Source: an uncultured Gammaproteobacteria bacterium
Lineage (GTDB): Bacteria; Pseudomonadota; Gammaproteobacteria; Chromatiales; Chromatiaceae
DNA length: 33,769 nucleotides
Direction: 5' to 3'
Assembly: GCA_937926265.1 (NCBI GenBank)
Contig: CALAZS010000190.1
Span: forward strand, 1 to 33,769
The translations under genes and the position numbers were made by a program. The notes beneath the pieces were generated by a model that saw only the letters and a program-made list of their open reading frames with translations, had not been told where the DNA came from and made no database searches. Below, one piece after another: positions 1 through 7,238 of this stretch (positions are counted from its first letter, which is position 1; each line of letters starts with the position of its first letter).

Positions 1-31
1 ATGCTGAATCTAGCAAACCTGAACCAGTTGA

Positions 32-742
32 GCCAAAGCGGTTGAAACGAAATCATCAGAGACGAAACCGGCGGAAACAAAACCGGCAGAAACAAAACCG
101 GCAACGGCTCCTGCTGCACCAACTCATTATTCTCCCAGCCAGTCTGCAGGCAGCCAGTCAGCCAAAACCGAACCTTACCGTAAGCCGGTACCTGCCCAAA
201 AAGAGGAAAGCAGTTTATTCCGGTTAATATTCATCGTTTTGCTGTTTGCCGGTGTCAGTTATTACATCGATGAGCTTTATGACGCCAACGAGGGAACTAA
301 ACATTCCGAAACGCCAGTAGCCCAGGTTTCCGAACCCACAACAAAACCTGAAGCAGGGGCTGAGGCCATTGAGCCTCAATCACAAGCCGAACCGGTATCA
401 AGTGAAGATTTTGTGGCTGCCGCGCAAAATGAACAGGCAGTTCAGGCGGATATTCCTGCACAGCAGGTTGCAACTGAACCCGCTTCAGCAGAATCTGCAC
501 CGGCTCAAGAGCCAGTATCAACCTCTGGGCAGTTTATGCCTGAAGTTGCACCGGCTGTACCAAATGCGCCAGTTTATCCAGTTGACCCAGTAGAACCAAC
601 GGGTAACGTTGAGGTTGCTTCGGCACCAACGGCAAGCCTTCCACCGCCACCAGTGCCTGAATATTTGAAGCAGGAAAGTCAACGGCCGCTGCCTGAACAG
701 CAAATGCAGTTGATTTTGCAAACGTTTGCACCGTCAAATTAA
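32..742 (+). CDS. Pro/Ala/Glu-rich single-pass membrane protein, 5' partial, apparent frameshift
   Basis: No known family recognised. The frame is open from base 32 to the TAA at 740-742. It begins with an acidic, proline-rich segment containing four ETK-type five-residue repeats (bases 44-103), then a hydrophobic stretch around bases 215-262 that reads as one membrane segment, then a long Pro/Ala/Glu/Val-rich tail without visible domains. Bases 3-38 continue the same kind of sequence (Glu, Ser, Lys, Pro) but one frame away, and the downstream frame has a TGA at 29-31. A one-base indel near bases 32-40, close to an AAA run, would explain this. An internal TTG at 239 could be called as the start, but it cuts through the membrane segment. 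The gene is therefore either a frameshifted gene entering from the left or a sequencing error. The role is unknown; the low-complexity tail may span the periplasm. Confidence 0.5.
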   Translation, partial: AKAVETKSSETKPAETKPAETKPATAPAAPTHYSPSQSAGSQSAKTEPYRKPVPAQKEESSLFRLIFIVLLFAGVSYYIDELYDANEGTKHSETPVAQVSEPTTKPEAGAEAIEPQSQAEPVSSEDFVAAAQNEQAVQADIPAQQVATEPASAESAPAQEPVSTSGQFMPEVAPAVPNAPVYPVDPVEPTGNVEVASAPTASLPPPPVPEYLKQESQRPLPEQQMQLILQTFAPSN

Positions 743-750
743 GTAAAAAA

Positions 751-769
751 ATCCCCGCATTGCGGGGAT
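751..769. terminator. Bidirectional intrinsic terminator
   Basis: An 8-bp perfect GC-rich stem with a 3-nt loop (751-758 paired with 762-769), preceded by an A run and followed by T-rich sequence. It sits between two convergent genes ending at 742 and 779 and can serve both. Confidence 0.85.
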
Positions 770-778
770 TTTGTTCAT

Positions 779-1372
779 CTAATAATGAATTGTAATTATA
801 TTGCCAAGTGCCTGTTCAATTTCAGTTCGGGTTGGATATTCCGCTTCCCACGGCGCAGCTAATGCGCCCCGGCAGGACAGGCGCATGACATTTGCGTCAG
901 GCCCTGAGAGATAATAATGAATGCCAAGATATATATCAGAAGGGCTGCTATCAACTGAACTATTGGCCAGCATAAATTTTCCATAGTTAAATTTGCCATA
1001 GAAAGATGAATTGCTTGAGGCAAGCCTGACAGGCTCCTGAGATTCATTTTTTACAACATTTTCCAGGGTACTCTGCGAGCCGGTTATATTGTACTCAGCT
1101 GGTTCAATAAACTGCCGGTTATTGTCATCTCTCTTGCGGACCTCCATGTTACAACTGGTTTTAAAATGATTGAATCCACCGATGATCCCGTCCTGAATAA
1201 ACACACGGGTTATCCCGGGTCTCACATCGATCTTTTGATTAATGATGACTTTTGAACCTTCTGAAGCAGCTATCGAGGGTTGGCCGCTGTAGGTCGTGTA
1301 AATAGCTTTACAGCCAGAAAGAATAAGCACCGGTATAAGCGATATAAGCAGTATCAAGTAAAATTTGCGCAT
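779..1372 (-). CDS. Hypothetical lipoprotein
   Basis: A 197-residue protein with a basic N-terminus, a hydrophobic signal segment and a lipobox (Leu-Ser-Gly-Cys, Cys at about residue 21), so it should be lipidated and anchored in the envelope. The mature part holds no family motif that I recognise. It has three further cysteines (about residues 74, 165 and beyond), which could allow a disulfide. The gene converges on the Pro-rich membrane protein and shares a bidirectional terminator with it; about 155 bp separate its start from the tRNA. The lipoprotein call is firm and the function is unknown. Confidence 0.75.
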   Translation of the reverse strand: MRKFYLILLISLIPVLILSGCKAIYTTYSGQPSIAASEGSKVIINQKIDVRPGITRVFIQDGIIGGFNHFKTSCNMEVRKRDDNNRQFIEPAEYNITGSQSTLENVVKNESQEPVRLASSNSSFYGKFNYGKFMLANSSVDSSPSDIYLGIHYYLSGPDANVMRLSCRGALAAPWEAEYPTRTEIEQALGNIITIHY

Positions 1373-1527
1373 TTCTGATCCAGAACAATTTATATCTTCT
1401 GACAGAGGCGAATTAATAATAGTTCATCAAAAGATCAGACTTTTGAAAAAACCGGATGATTATGCTGCTAAAGCCAGGTAAATATAAAATTGAGCTTATA
1501 TGTTAATACTATTAAAATAAGCAGATT

Positions 1528-1604
1528 CGGAGCGTAGCGCAGCTTGGTAGCGCACCACAATGGGGTTGTGGGGGTCGAAGGTTCAAATCCTTTCGCTCCG
1601 ACCA
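1528..1604 (+). tRNA. tRNA-Pro (anticodon GGG)
   Basis: A 77-nt cloverleaf with an encoded CCA end (1602-1604). The acceptor stem CGGAGCG pairs with CGCTCCG. The anticodon stem CCACA/TGTGG encloses the seven-base loop ATGGGGT, giving anticodon GGG. The T-loop GTTCAAATC is standard. It closely resembles enterobacterial proline tRNA(GGG), including the C at position 1. Confidence 0.97.
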
Positions 1605-1615
1605 ATAAAATCAAA

Positions 1616-1645
1616 GGCTTAGCAATATTTGCTAGGCCTTTTTTT
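1616..1645 (+). terminator. Intrinsic terminator after tRNA-Pro
   Basis: A 10-bp stem (1616-1625 with 1629-1638, one G-T pair) with a 3-nt loop, followed by seven T residues. It lies 11 bp after the tRNA 3' end. Confidence 0.9.
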
Positions 1646-1779
1646 ATGCCTTAGTTTTGGTCTGGGTAATTATTGGGGTTAACAATTATAAAAGCTCAAT
1701 ATCCAGACATTAATGTTCCAAGCTAAACTTAATAAGTAAAGCAGACAGATTCGATGAATTGGCGTAGGTCGGGAACTGC

Positions 1780-1993
1780 TGAGAAGCGGTCGTTAATCAT
1801 AATTTATCGATACAGGCTGAAATTGTAGATAAGAAGTCGTTGGGCTGGTTTAGACCTAAGACGCGGTTTCTGCCAAGAATCTGACCTGTACCTCCTGTTA
1901 GAGGCAAAAAAATTACTTGATTCTGGCTTAAAGCCTTCAAAAATATTTGCTGCCGATAGCCAGCTCTTTTCCTCAATTGAACAAGCTCCTGCT
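1780..1993 (+). pseudogene. Decayed MerR-type DNA-binding domain upstream of the cobalamin-binding protein
   Basis: This stretch encodes recognisable pieces of a MerR helix-turn-helix, but in two frames with stops. In one frame, about 1804-1880 reads Ala-Glu-Ile-Val ... Gly-Trp-Phe-Arg-Pro-Lys-Thr-Arg-Phe, like the 'R.WE.RYG...P.R' part of MerR domains. In the frame of the downstream gene, about 1875-1993 reads Gln-Glu-Ser-Asp-Leu-Tyr-Leu-Leu-Leu-Glu-Ala-Lys-Lys-Leu-Leu, like the second helical part ('Y...DL..L...K.L...G'). That frame is open from the TAG at 1826-1828 into the CDS, without a good start codon or Shine-Dalgarno. At least two indels and a short deletion would be needed to restore a full domain. 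Genuine decay and assembly error both fit. Confidence 0.55.
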
Positions 1994-2659
1994 GTGGTTT
2001 CGAATGATAAGAATCAGCATCTGAATGAATTACTTAATTTCGTAATTGCCAAAAATTACGACAACTTAGGTAACAAGCTGGAAAAACTGGTTTTTGAGCA
2101 GGGCATTATTAACTTCGTTGAGGATTATGCCGCCCCATTTATGCGTCTAATTGGAAGCAAATGGGCAACAGGAGAAATTCAGGTTTTTGAAGAACACTCT
2201 GTTTCTATGGTCATGCAAAGAGTGCTTAATAACATCATTCAAACCACACGTTTTGGAAACACAGGCCCAGTAATATTAATGTGTTCTGTCCCGGGCGAGT
2301 GGCATACGCTTGGTTTGCAAATGGTAGAAGCTGCTTTTTCCAGTGTTGGAGCCAGGTGTATTAATTTCAGTGGTAGTCTACCGACAACCCAAATTGTAAA
2401 AGCTTCTAAAGAATATTCAGCAGATATCGTTTCACTTTCTTTAAGTACTTATTCTGTTAATAAGCTTACCAAAAGCTACCTCGAAGACTTACGTCAAAAT
2501 TTAGATTTAAATGTTGATATTTGGGTTGGAGGTAGTGGTGCTCAAAAACTGCCAGTAATGGAAAGTAATATTCAAACTTTTAATAATATACAGAAACCAT
2601 CAGAAATCATTAAAAATGTTAATGCTCATCAAAACTTATCTTTGAGTAAAAAAAAATAG
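1994..2659 (+). CDS. CarH/LitR/AerR-like cobalamin-binding photoreceptor module (HTH missing)
   Basis: A 221-residue protein made of a helical cobalamin-capping domain (about residues 10-90) and a Rossmann-type B12-binding domain (about 95-200). Two diagnostic motifs are present. The first is Trp-x9-Glu-His (the W of 'SKWATGE' and the EH of 'FEEHSV'), the upper-face adenosylcobalamin contact in CarH photoreceptors. The second is Glu-x-His-x-x-Gly in 'PGEWHTLG', whose His is the lower axial ligand. 'VGGSGAQ' fits the later nucleotide-loop region. In the family, light breaks the Co-C bond and changes the protein's binding to DNA or to a partner repressor. The GTG start has no clear Shine-Dalgarno, and the frame continues upstream into remnants of a MerR HTH. 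The protein could therefore be a pseudogene relic or an HTH-free, AerR-like form. It is near a BLUF receptor, a pairing that recalls E. coli BluF/BluR. Confidence 0.75.
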   Translation: MVSNDKNQHLNELLNFVIAKNYDNLGNKLEKLVFEQGIINFVEDYAAPFMRLIGSKWATGEIQVFEEHSVSMVMQRVLNNIIQTTRFGNTGPVILMCSVPGEWHTLGLQMVEAAFSSVGARCINFSGSLPTTQIVKASKEYSADIVSLSLSTYSVNKLTKSYLEDLRQNLDLNVDIWVGGSGAQKLPVMESNIQTFNNIQKPSEIIKNVNAHQNLSLSKKK

Positions 2660-2693
2660 GTTATGATAATTTCATTGAAATAAGAGGTGTGTT

Positions 2694-2876
2694 ATGGAAA
2701 TTCAATATTGTCGATGGAACCAGGATAATCAAACTGGAGATCTACTTTTTCACTGTCCTAACCGAGATTGTCCAGCAAAAATTGATTCAAAAATAGGGAT
2801 AGAAAAGTCGATGACTGAAAGGTCTGATCTTATTGATTATCTGAAGGTCTCGTATCAGTTGACTTTTTGGCTGTGA
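2694..2876 (+). CDS. Small Cys-containing hypothetical protein
   Basis: A 60-residue ORF with a reasonable Shine-Dalgarno (AGAGG about 9 nt before the ATG). It lies 34 bp after the cobalamin-binding gene and 58 bp before the histidine kinase, so co-transcription is likely. It contains Cys-Arg-Trp near residue 6 and His-Cys-Pro-Asn-Arg-Asp-Cys at about residues 19-25. This might bind metal, but three Cys and one His so close together do not form a recognised zinc ribbon. The end (Leu-Thr-Phe-Trp-Leu) looks abrupt, so a truncated longer gene is possible. No family recognised. Confidence 0.45.
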   Translation: MEIQYCRWNQDNQTGDLLFHCPNRDCPAKIDSKIGIEKSMTERSDLIDYLKVSYQLTFWL

Positions 2877-2934
2877 TAGATGCGATATGTTTAAAGAGGC
2901 TGTTTAGGGTGTGCCATGTTTTTAAATTGCTTAA

Positions 2935-4884
2935 ATGTCTGAAGTTTCAATTAAAAAATCATTATTTTGGCTGTTGGGTATAGGTTTAAGCTTAAGCTAT
3001 CTATTGGTTCGTGATTCTTCATGGGAAGGTTCAGTTCAACTTCATACTCTCATGGAAGTCATTGCAACGACTCTGGCATTGTTTGTAGGAGTAATGGCCT
3101 TAATCAGATACTATAGCAAACCCGATATTGTCTTTTTATTAATTGGAGCAGGTTTTCTAGGAACCTCATTTCTTGATGCTTACCACACTGTGGTGACTTC
3201 GTCATGGTTCATCGGTTATTTTCCATCAGAGTTACCCTCATTAATCCCCTGGAGCTGGGTCGCTTCACGTTTTTTCCTGGCGGCAATGCTGTGGGCAAGC
3301 TACGTTGTCTGGAAACGAGTGGGTAATTTTCCCGCTAATAGAAAACACTATGAATTCCATATCTATCTGTATACTATTCTGGCAACTTCTTTCTTCTTTT
3401 TGTTTTTTGTTTTTACACCGCTCCCTCCAGCTTATTATCCGGAATTTATTTTTCATCGACCTGAAGAATTGTTACCTGCTGTTTTATTTGCATTTGCATT
3501 GTATGGGTATTTGGTAAAAGGCAAGTGGAAAAATGACAATTTTGAATATTGGCTTGTATTGTCGTTGATAGTCAATTTTGTCTCTCAGGCTGTATTCATG
3601 TCGTTTTCATCTCACTTGTTTGATGTTCAATTTGATCTTGCCCACTTGCTTAAAAAAGTCAGTTACATATTGGTATTGACAGGCTTGTTAAACAGTATGT
3701 ATTACGCATTTAAAAACGAGGAAGAACAGTCAAATATAATTCGTAAAAATAAAGATTTACTTGAGCAAGAGGTCCATAAAAGAACGTTTGAGTTAGAGCA
3801 AGCAAAAGATCAGGCTGAATTCGCCAACCAGGAAAAAAGCCGTTTTTTAGCCAACATGTCTCATGAGCTTCGTACGCCAATGCATAGCATTTTGAGCTTC
3901 ACTAATTTGGGCTTAAAGCGTGTAGAAAATGAAAAAATAAAACACTATCTTGAGAATATTCGCATAAGCAGTATCAGGTTAACAGGGCTGTTAAATGATT
4001 TGCTTGATTTATCAAAACTGGAATCAGGGAAAATGGAAGTTGATCTTAAAGAGCAAGATATTATTTTACTGATTCAGCATGCCAAATCAGAAGTTGAAAG
4101 TCTTTTGATTGAAAAAAATATATCGGTATCAATCGATTCCAGTGAATTTGTCAGTTGCATGATTGATCAAAAGCTAATGATGCAAGTGCTGGTAAATTTA
4201 TTATCAAATGCCATTAAATATAGTCCAAAAAGTAGCCAGGTAAATATTGAAATATCAATTATTAACAAATGGCTAAATAACCAAAATCAGGATGTTATTC
4301 ATTTATCAATAATAGATGAAGGTGTTGGTATACCTGAAGATGAACTGGAGAAAGTTTTTGATAAATTTATTCAAAGTACCAAGCATAAATCAAAAGCTGG
4401 TGGCACGGGTTTGGGATTACCCATCTCGAAAGAAATCATTCAATTACACCAGGGATTGATTTGGGCCGAAAGTCCGCCAGAAAATAAACAAACTGGCACG
4501 GTGATACATATTGAAATACCCGCACTACATCACGTTAAATCGTTCACTAATCTAAAAAATGTCATTGATGAACATTTAGCCTGGAAAAGTACTATTGACG
4601 AAATTTACAACAAAAAGAAGATTGATTTTGATATTGATATCAAGTCAATTGAAAATGAGAATATTTGCTCGTTAGGTCATTGGATAAAATTACAAGAAAA
4701 CCATTCCAGTCAATTTTATGAACTCATTGAAGTTCATAAAAAATTTCATTCTCTTGCCAGTGAATTTATTATTTATATGCGGGTTAACCAAATTTCAAAA
4801 GCCAATCAAGCCCATGAAAAATTTAATTTAATTTCGAAACAAATAATAAGTATTTTGGAAGATATGAATAGCCAGGCTAAATAA
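2935..4884 (+). CDS. MASE3 membrane sensor histidine kinase with C-terminal CZB zinc-binding domain
   Basis: A 649-residue hybrid of three parts. Residues 1-265 form a MASE3-type integral membrane sensor of about seven segments, with the typical His-x-Leu-x-Glu and Leu-Asp-x-x-His positions. A coiled coil follows (about 265-300), then a full kinase core: HisKA with phospho-acceptor His310 in 'SHELRTP', N-box 'NLLSNAIKYSP', G1 'DEGVGIP' and G2 'GTGLGLP'. The last 110 residues match a chemoreceptor zinc-binding (CZB) domain, with likely ligands His547, Cys578 (in 'CSLGHW'), His601 and His605 (His-x3-His). The His/Cys/His/His order and spacing resemble DgcZ, where the domain binds zinc and the Cys can respond to redox or hypochlorous acid. 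There is no receiver domain or adjacent response regulator, so the output partner is unknown. I infer that a membrane signal and a cytoplasmic zinc or oxidant signal are combined. Confidence 0.88.
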   Translation: MSEVSIKKSLFWLLGIGLSLSYLLVRDSSWEGSVQLHTLMEVIATTLALFVGVMALIRYYSKPDIVFLLIGAGFLGTSFLDAYHTVVTSSWFIGYFPSELPSLIPWSWVASRFFLAAMLWASYVVWKRVGNFPANRKHYEFHIYLYTILATSFFFLFFVFTPLPPAYYPEFIFHRPEELLPAVLFAFALYGYLVKGKWKNDNFEYWLVLSLIVNFVSQAVFMSFSSHLFDVQFDLAHLLKKVSYILVLTGLLNSMYYAFKNEEEQSNIIRKNKDLLEQEVHKRTFELEQAKDQAEFANQEKSRFLANMSHELRTPMHSILSFTNLGLKRVENEKIKHYLENIRISSIRLTGLLNDLLDLSKLESGKMEVDLKEQDIILLIQHAKSEVESLLIEKNISVSIDSSEFVSCMIDQKLMMQVLVNLLSNAIKYSPKSSQVNIEISIINKWLNNQNQDVIHLSIIDEGVGIPEDELEKVFDKFIQSTKHKSKAGGTGLGLPISKEIIQLHQGLIWAESPPENKQTGTVIHIEIPALHHVKSFTNLKNVIDEHLAWKSTIDEIYNKKKIDFDIDIKSIENENICSLGHWIKLQENHSSQFYELIEVHKKFHSLASEFIIYMRVNQISKANQAHEKFNLISKQIISILEDMNSQAK

Positions 4885-5181
4885 ATGTCAGAAAGCATCA
4901 TACTTAATCCAACAAGATGAATTCTGCATGATGCTGATTATGAGTTTATTTTCAAGACAGGTTTTCATTTTATCTAAGGCAAATTCAGAAGTTTTAGCAT
5001 TTACTGAATACGGCTAGTTTTTTTACTAGCATTAGTTAACATAATCCTATGACCGCTATGTAGAACTGATCACTTCTAACTCTGAAAGGAAGTTTTTTGA
5101 CTGGTTGATATGACAGGGAAATTTCTCGAAGTATTAGCAAAAGCCCAACGAAAGCAAATTGCTGATTGGAGAACTTTTTGC
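4885..5181. other. Convergent intergenic region
   Basis: About 300 AT-rich bases between the end of the kinase gene and the end of the minus-strand gene. A small hairpin (5013-5018 with 5025-5030, T-rich loop) is visible, but there is no canonical terminator. No RNA gene or convincing ORF is seen. Confidence 0.4.
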
Positions 5182-5565
5182 TCAGGTTTTTTTACACCAA
5201 GTCAGCGCCTCTTCCATAGAAGAAAATAATTTTCTATGCCATGAATGCTGATGTGATGCTGTTTTTTCTTTTAACAGCTTTACGTACTCGGCGACTTTAG
5301 GATTTATAACTACAACGCCTATTTTTAGGTTTCTAATACCACGGCTTCTTTCAGCTACAACCGTCAAGGCAGCATGACGCTCGTAATCATAATTATCATA
5401 ATTTGCTTCAATTAGTTTAGTTGTATCAACTATGCCAAACTTCATATCATAAAAATTATCTTTAGCAAGAATATCAGAATATAAAACTGCTGTTTCATCG
5501 ATAGTTACTATATCTTCGTAATGCATCACGAAATAATCTTCAAACCATTCTAAATATGCTGTCAT
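5182..5565 (-). CDS. Small STAS/SpoIIAA-like hypothetical protein downstream of BLUF gene
   Basis: A 127-residue soluble protein with an acidic N-terminal half and alternating hydrophobic strands and helices. It has the general pattern of the STAS-like fold ('GIVDTTKLIEAN', then a helix, then 'KIGVVVINPKVAEYVKLL'), but no clear phospho-acceptor motif, so the fold assignment is tentative. It starts 59 bp after the BLUF receptor gene with an AGGG-type Shine-Dalgarno and is probably the second gene of that operon. A role as output partner of the BLUF protein is inferred from context only. Confidence 0.6.
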   Translation of the reverse strand: MTAYLEWFEDYFVMHYEDIVTIDETAVLYSDILAKDNFYDMKFGIVDTTKLIEANYDNYDYERHAALTVVAERSRGIRNLKIGVVVINPKVAEYVKLLKEKTASHQHSWHRKLFSSMEEALTWCKKT

Positions 5566-5624
5566 GCTAAACCCTACAAGGTAATGAGTTTCTTATCAAA
5601 AATTAGTTGCCGGCTGATTTAATT

Positions 5625-7238
5625 TTAATTTAAGTCTTTAAATTGGGAGAGCAAGAGCATGGCGTGTGATATTTTTATATCACTTAAATTGTTTTCTCTC
5701 TCTAAGAAATCAGATAATCCATCAATATTTTTAATATCTTCTTCAGTCAAGTCACGAAAACCCATTGTCCAATCAGGAAACTCTCTTTCATCTATTCCTT
5801 TTTTCTGAACTATATAGTTATCGGTATTTCGCTCATCTTTGAGAATCGATTCATAAATAGCTTCAACATCAGTTGCAGCTCCTTCTAAAACCTGAATAAA
5901 ACTTGAACCTGAATACAATAACATACCAGTCACATTTAAATTTTTGTTACGCTCTCTGCTTTGTTCTAGAAGATATTTTAAATCTTCCTTGGTCATTTGT
6001 TTTGTGGCTTTACTTACATATATAAGCTGCAAAAAACGCTTTGGATATATCGAGTCTTTAATAGTGTCTTCTTCAATTGTTTCAACTGAAGATAGGCTTG
6101 TTACCAAATCCTTCGCTTGTTTTGTCATTATCTTAAATTTTTCTGACACTTCTTTATTAAAATAAGGGTCTCGATCCATTTCAATTTTGACTAGTGTCAG
6201 TTGGTTCAGAAGGTTATTTAAGATATGTTGCGCACCATAAGCCGTGGCATGGTAAATGCCTTCTTTTTCTTTTTCTTTTAATTGTTTTATTTCATCTAAA
6301 ACAGCTTCAAGTTCCTTTGTTCTTTCTTTTACTTTTTCTTGTAACTCTTCGTTATGAAGTTGAACTTTCAGGGCTAACTTTTTATTTGTGTTCACTTGAT
6401 GATAAAAGATAATACTCATCGAAAGAATCAATGCTAATACAGCCTCTAAAGCAAATAATTGGTACACATTTTGACCGACATTTAAAACCACTAAGTTATT
6501 TACTTGCAAAGTAATAAACAGCAATGTGCTTATTGAAAGAGTCAGAACGAATATTGGATAGTTCTGCAGTTTTACCAAAAAGTATAAAAATACGATTATC
6601 AATAGGTACAGAAAGTTTTGTATATATTCATTTGGATTTATAGCTAACAGAATCACAATAGACAGTGAAATTGATAAGTAAGATGCAAAGGGCAGCAGTT
6701 TATCTTTTATTTTTAATATTGACTCTTTCTTAAGAAGAAGTAATGGAACTAGTGCATATGCCCCAATCAAATTACCTGTCCACCACACAAGATAAGGAAT
6801 ATACCAGTCTATCCCTGCTGGATATGCTCCATAGTAATTGAGTACAGATACACCTTGAACTGCGCTGCTTAATGTAGCAATTGGCGCACCAATAAGCGCA
6901 AACCTCAAGTAAACTGATTGCTCATTTAGTTCACTTCCCTGATTTCTGGTGAAGAACTTTGCTAGAAAAGCCTCCGTATACATTGCAGACCACGAAACAA
7001 TAGCAAAATAGGTTGCCCCTTCTAAAAGCATGCCTCCCTGAAGACCAAGTTGTAGTTGGATTGCAAGAAGGCCTGGGGTCATTGCCCATATGGCTCGATG
7101 TCCATAAAGGAAAAACATGGCGATTTGAAAGCCTGTCGCAGGCCAAATTGGGGAGGCAAAGGGGTCGGGTAAGCTCCCAATAAGCCCTAGTAGGTAAACA
7201 CCGCCACTCAACAGTAAGATAAAACGAAGTTGCGACAT
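5625..7238 (-). CDS. MASE1-type membrane protein with C-terminal BLUF blue-light sensor domain
   Basis: A 537-residue protein. Residues 1-285 are a polytopic membrane domain with MASE1 hallmarks ('SPIWPATGF' near 29-37, 'VWWTGNLIGA' at 151-160, then a Pro-Leu-Leu-Leu segment). Residues 285-325 form a coiled coil. Residues 326-390 resemble a histidine-kinase dimerisation helix pair ('YGAQHILNNLL'; His330 and His338), but no ATPase domain follows. Residues 400-500 are a BLUF domain with the flavin photocycle residues in place: Tyr407 (QLIYVS), Asn435 (NVTGMLLY), Gln449 (FIQVLEG), Trp490 and Met492 (DWTMGF). It should bind FAD and respond to blue light. With no GGDEF, EAL or kinase ATPase output, it probably signals through protein contacts. 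A perfect FNR box lies 72 bp upstream, so low oxygen may control its expression. Confidence 0.9.
   Translation of the reverse strand: MSQLRFILLLSGGVYLLGLIGSLPDPFASPIWPATGFQIAMFFLYGHRAIWAMTPGLLAIQLQLGLQGGMLLEGATYFAIVSWSAMYTEAFLAKFFTRNQGSELNEQSVYLRFALIGAPIATLSSAVQGVSVLNYYGAYPAGIDWYIPYLVWWTGNLIGAYALVPLLLLKKESILKIKDKLLPFASYLSISLSIVILLAINPNEYIQNFLYLLIIVFLYFLVKLQNYPIFVLTLSISTLLFITLQVNNLVVLNVGQNVYQLFALEAVLALILSMSIIFYHQVNTNKKLALKVQLHNEELQEKVKERTKELEAVLDEIKQLKEKEKEGIYHATAYGAQHILNNLLNQLTLVKIEMDRDPYFNKEVSEKFKIMTKQAKDLVTSLSSVETIEEDTIKDSIYPKRFLQLIYVSKATKQMTKEDLKYLLEQSRERNKNLNVTGMLLYSGSSFIQVLEGAATDVEAIYESILKDERNTDNYIVQKKGIDEREFPDWTMGFRDLTEEDIKNIDGLSDFLERENNLSDIKISHAMLLLSQFKDLN

Noticed and set aside
44..103. 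CRISPR-like short repeats
   Set aside because: The 15-bp units are contiguous without spacers and encode in-frame Glu-Thr-Lys repeats; no cas genes are present in the window.
1528..1740. tRNA-Pro as the attachment site of an integrated genomic island
   Set aside because: The AT-rich accessory stretch begins after the tRNA, but no integrase gene is present and I saw no second copy of the tRNA 3' end downstream.
5111..5230. 39-codon ORF on the plus strand overlapping the end of the 127-residue gene
   Set aside because: Short, without a Shine-Dalgarno or recognisable sequence, and convergent into a better-supported gene.
6050..6260. Active histidine-kinase dimerisation domain inside the BLUF protein
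   Set aside because: The helix with His330 and His338 resembles an H-box, but no ATPase domain (N, G1 or G2 boxes) follows, so kinase activity is not supported.
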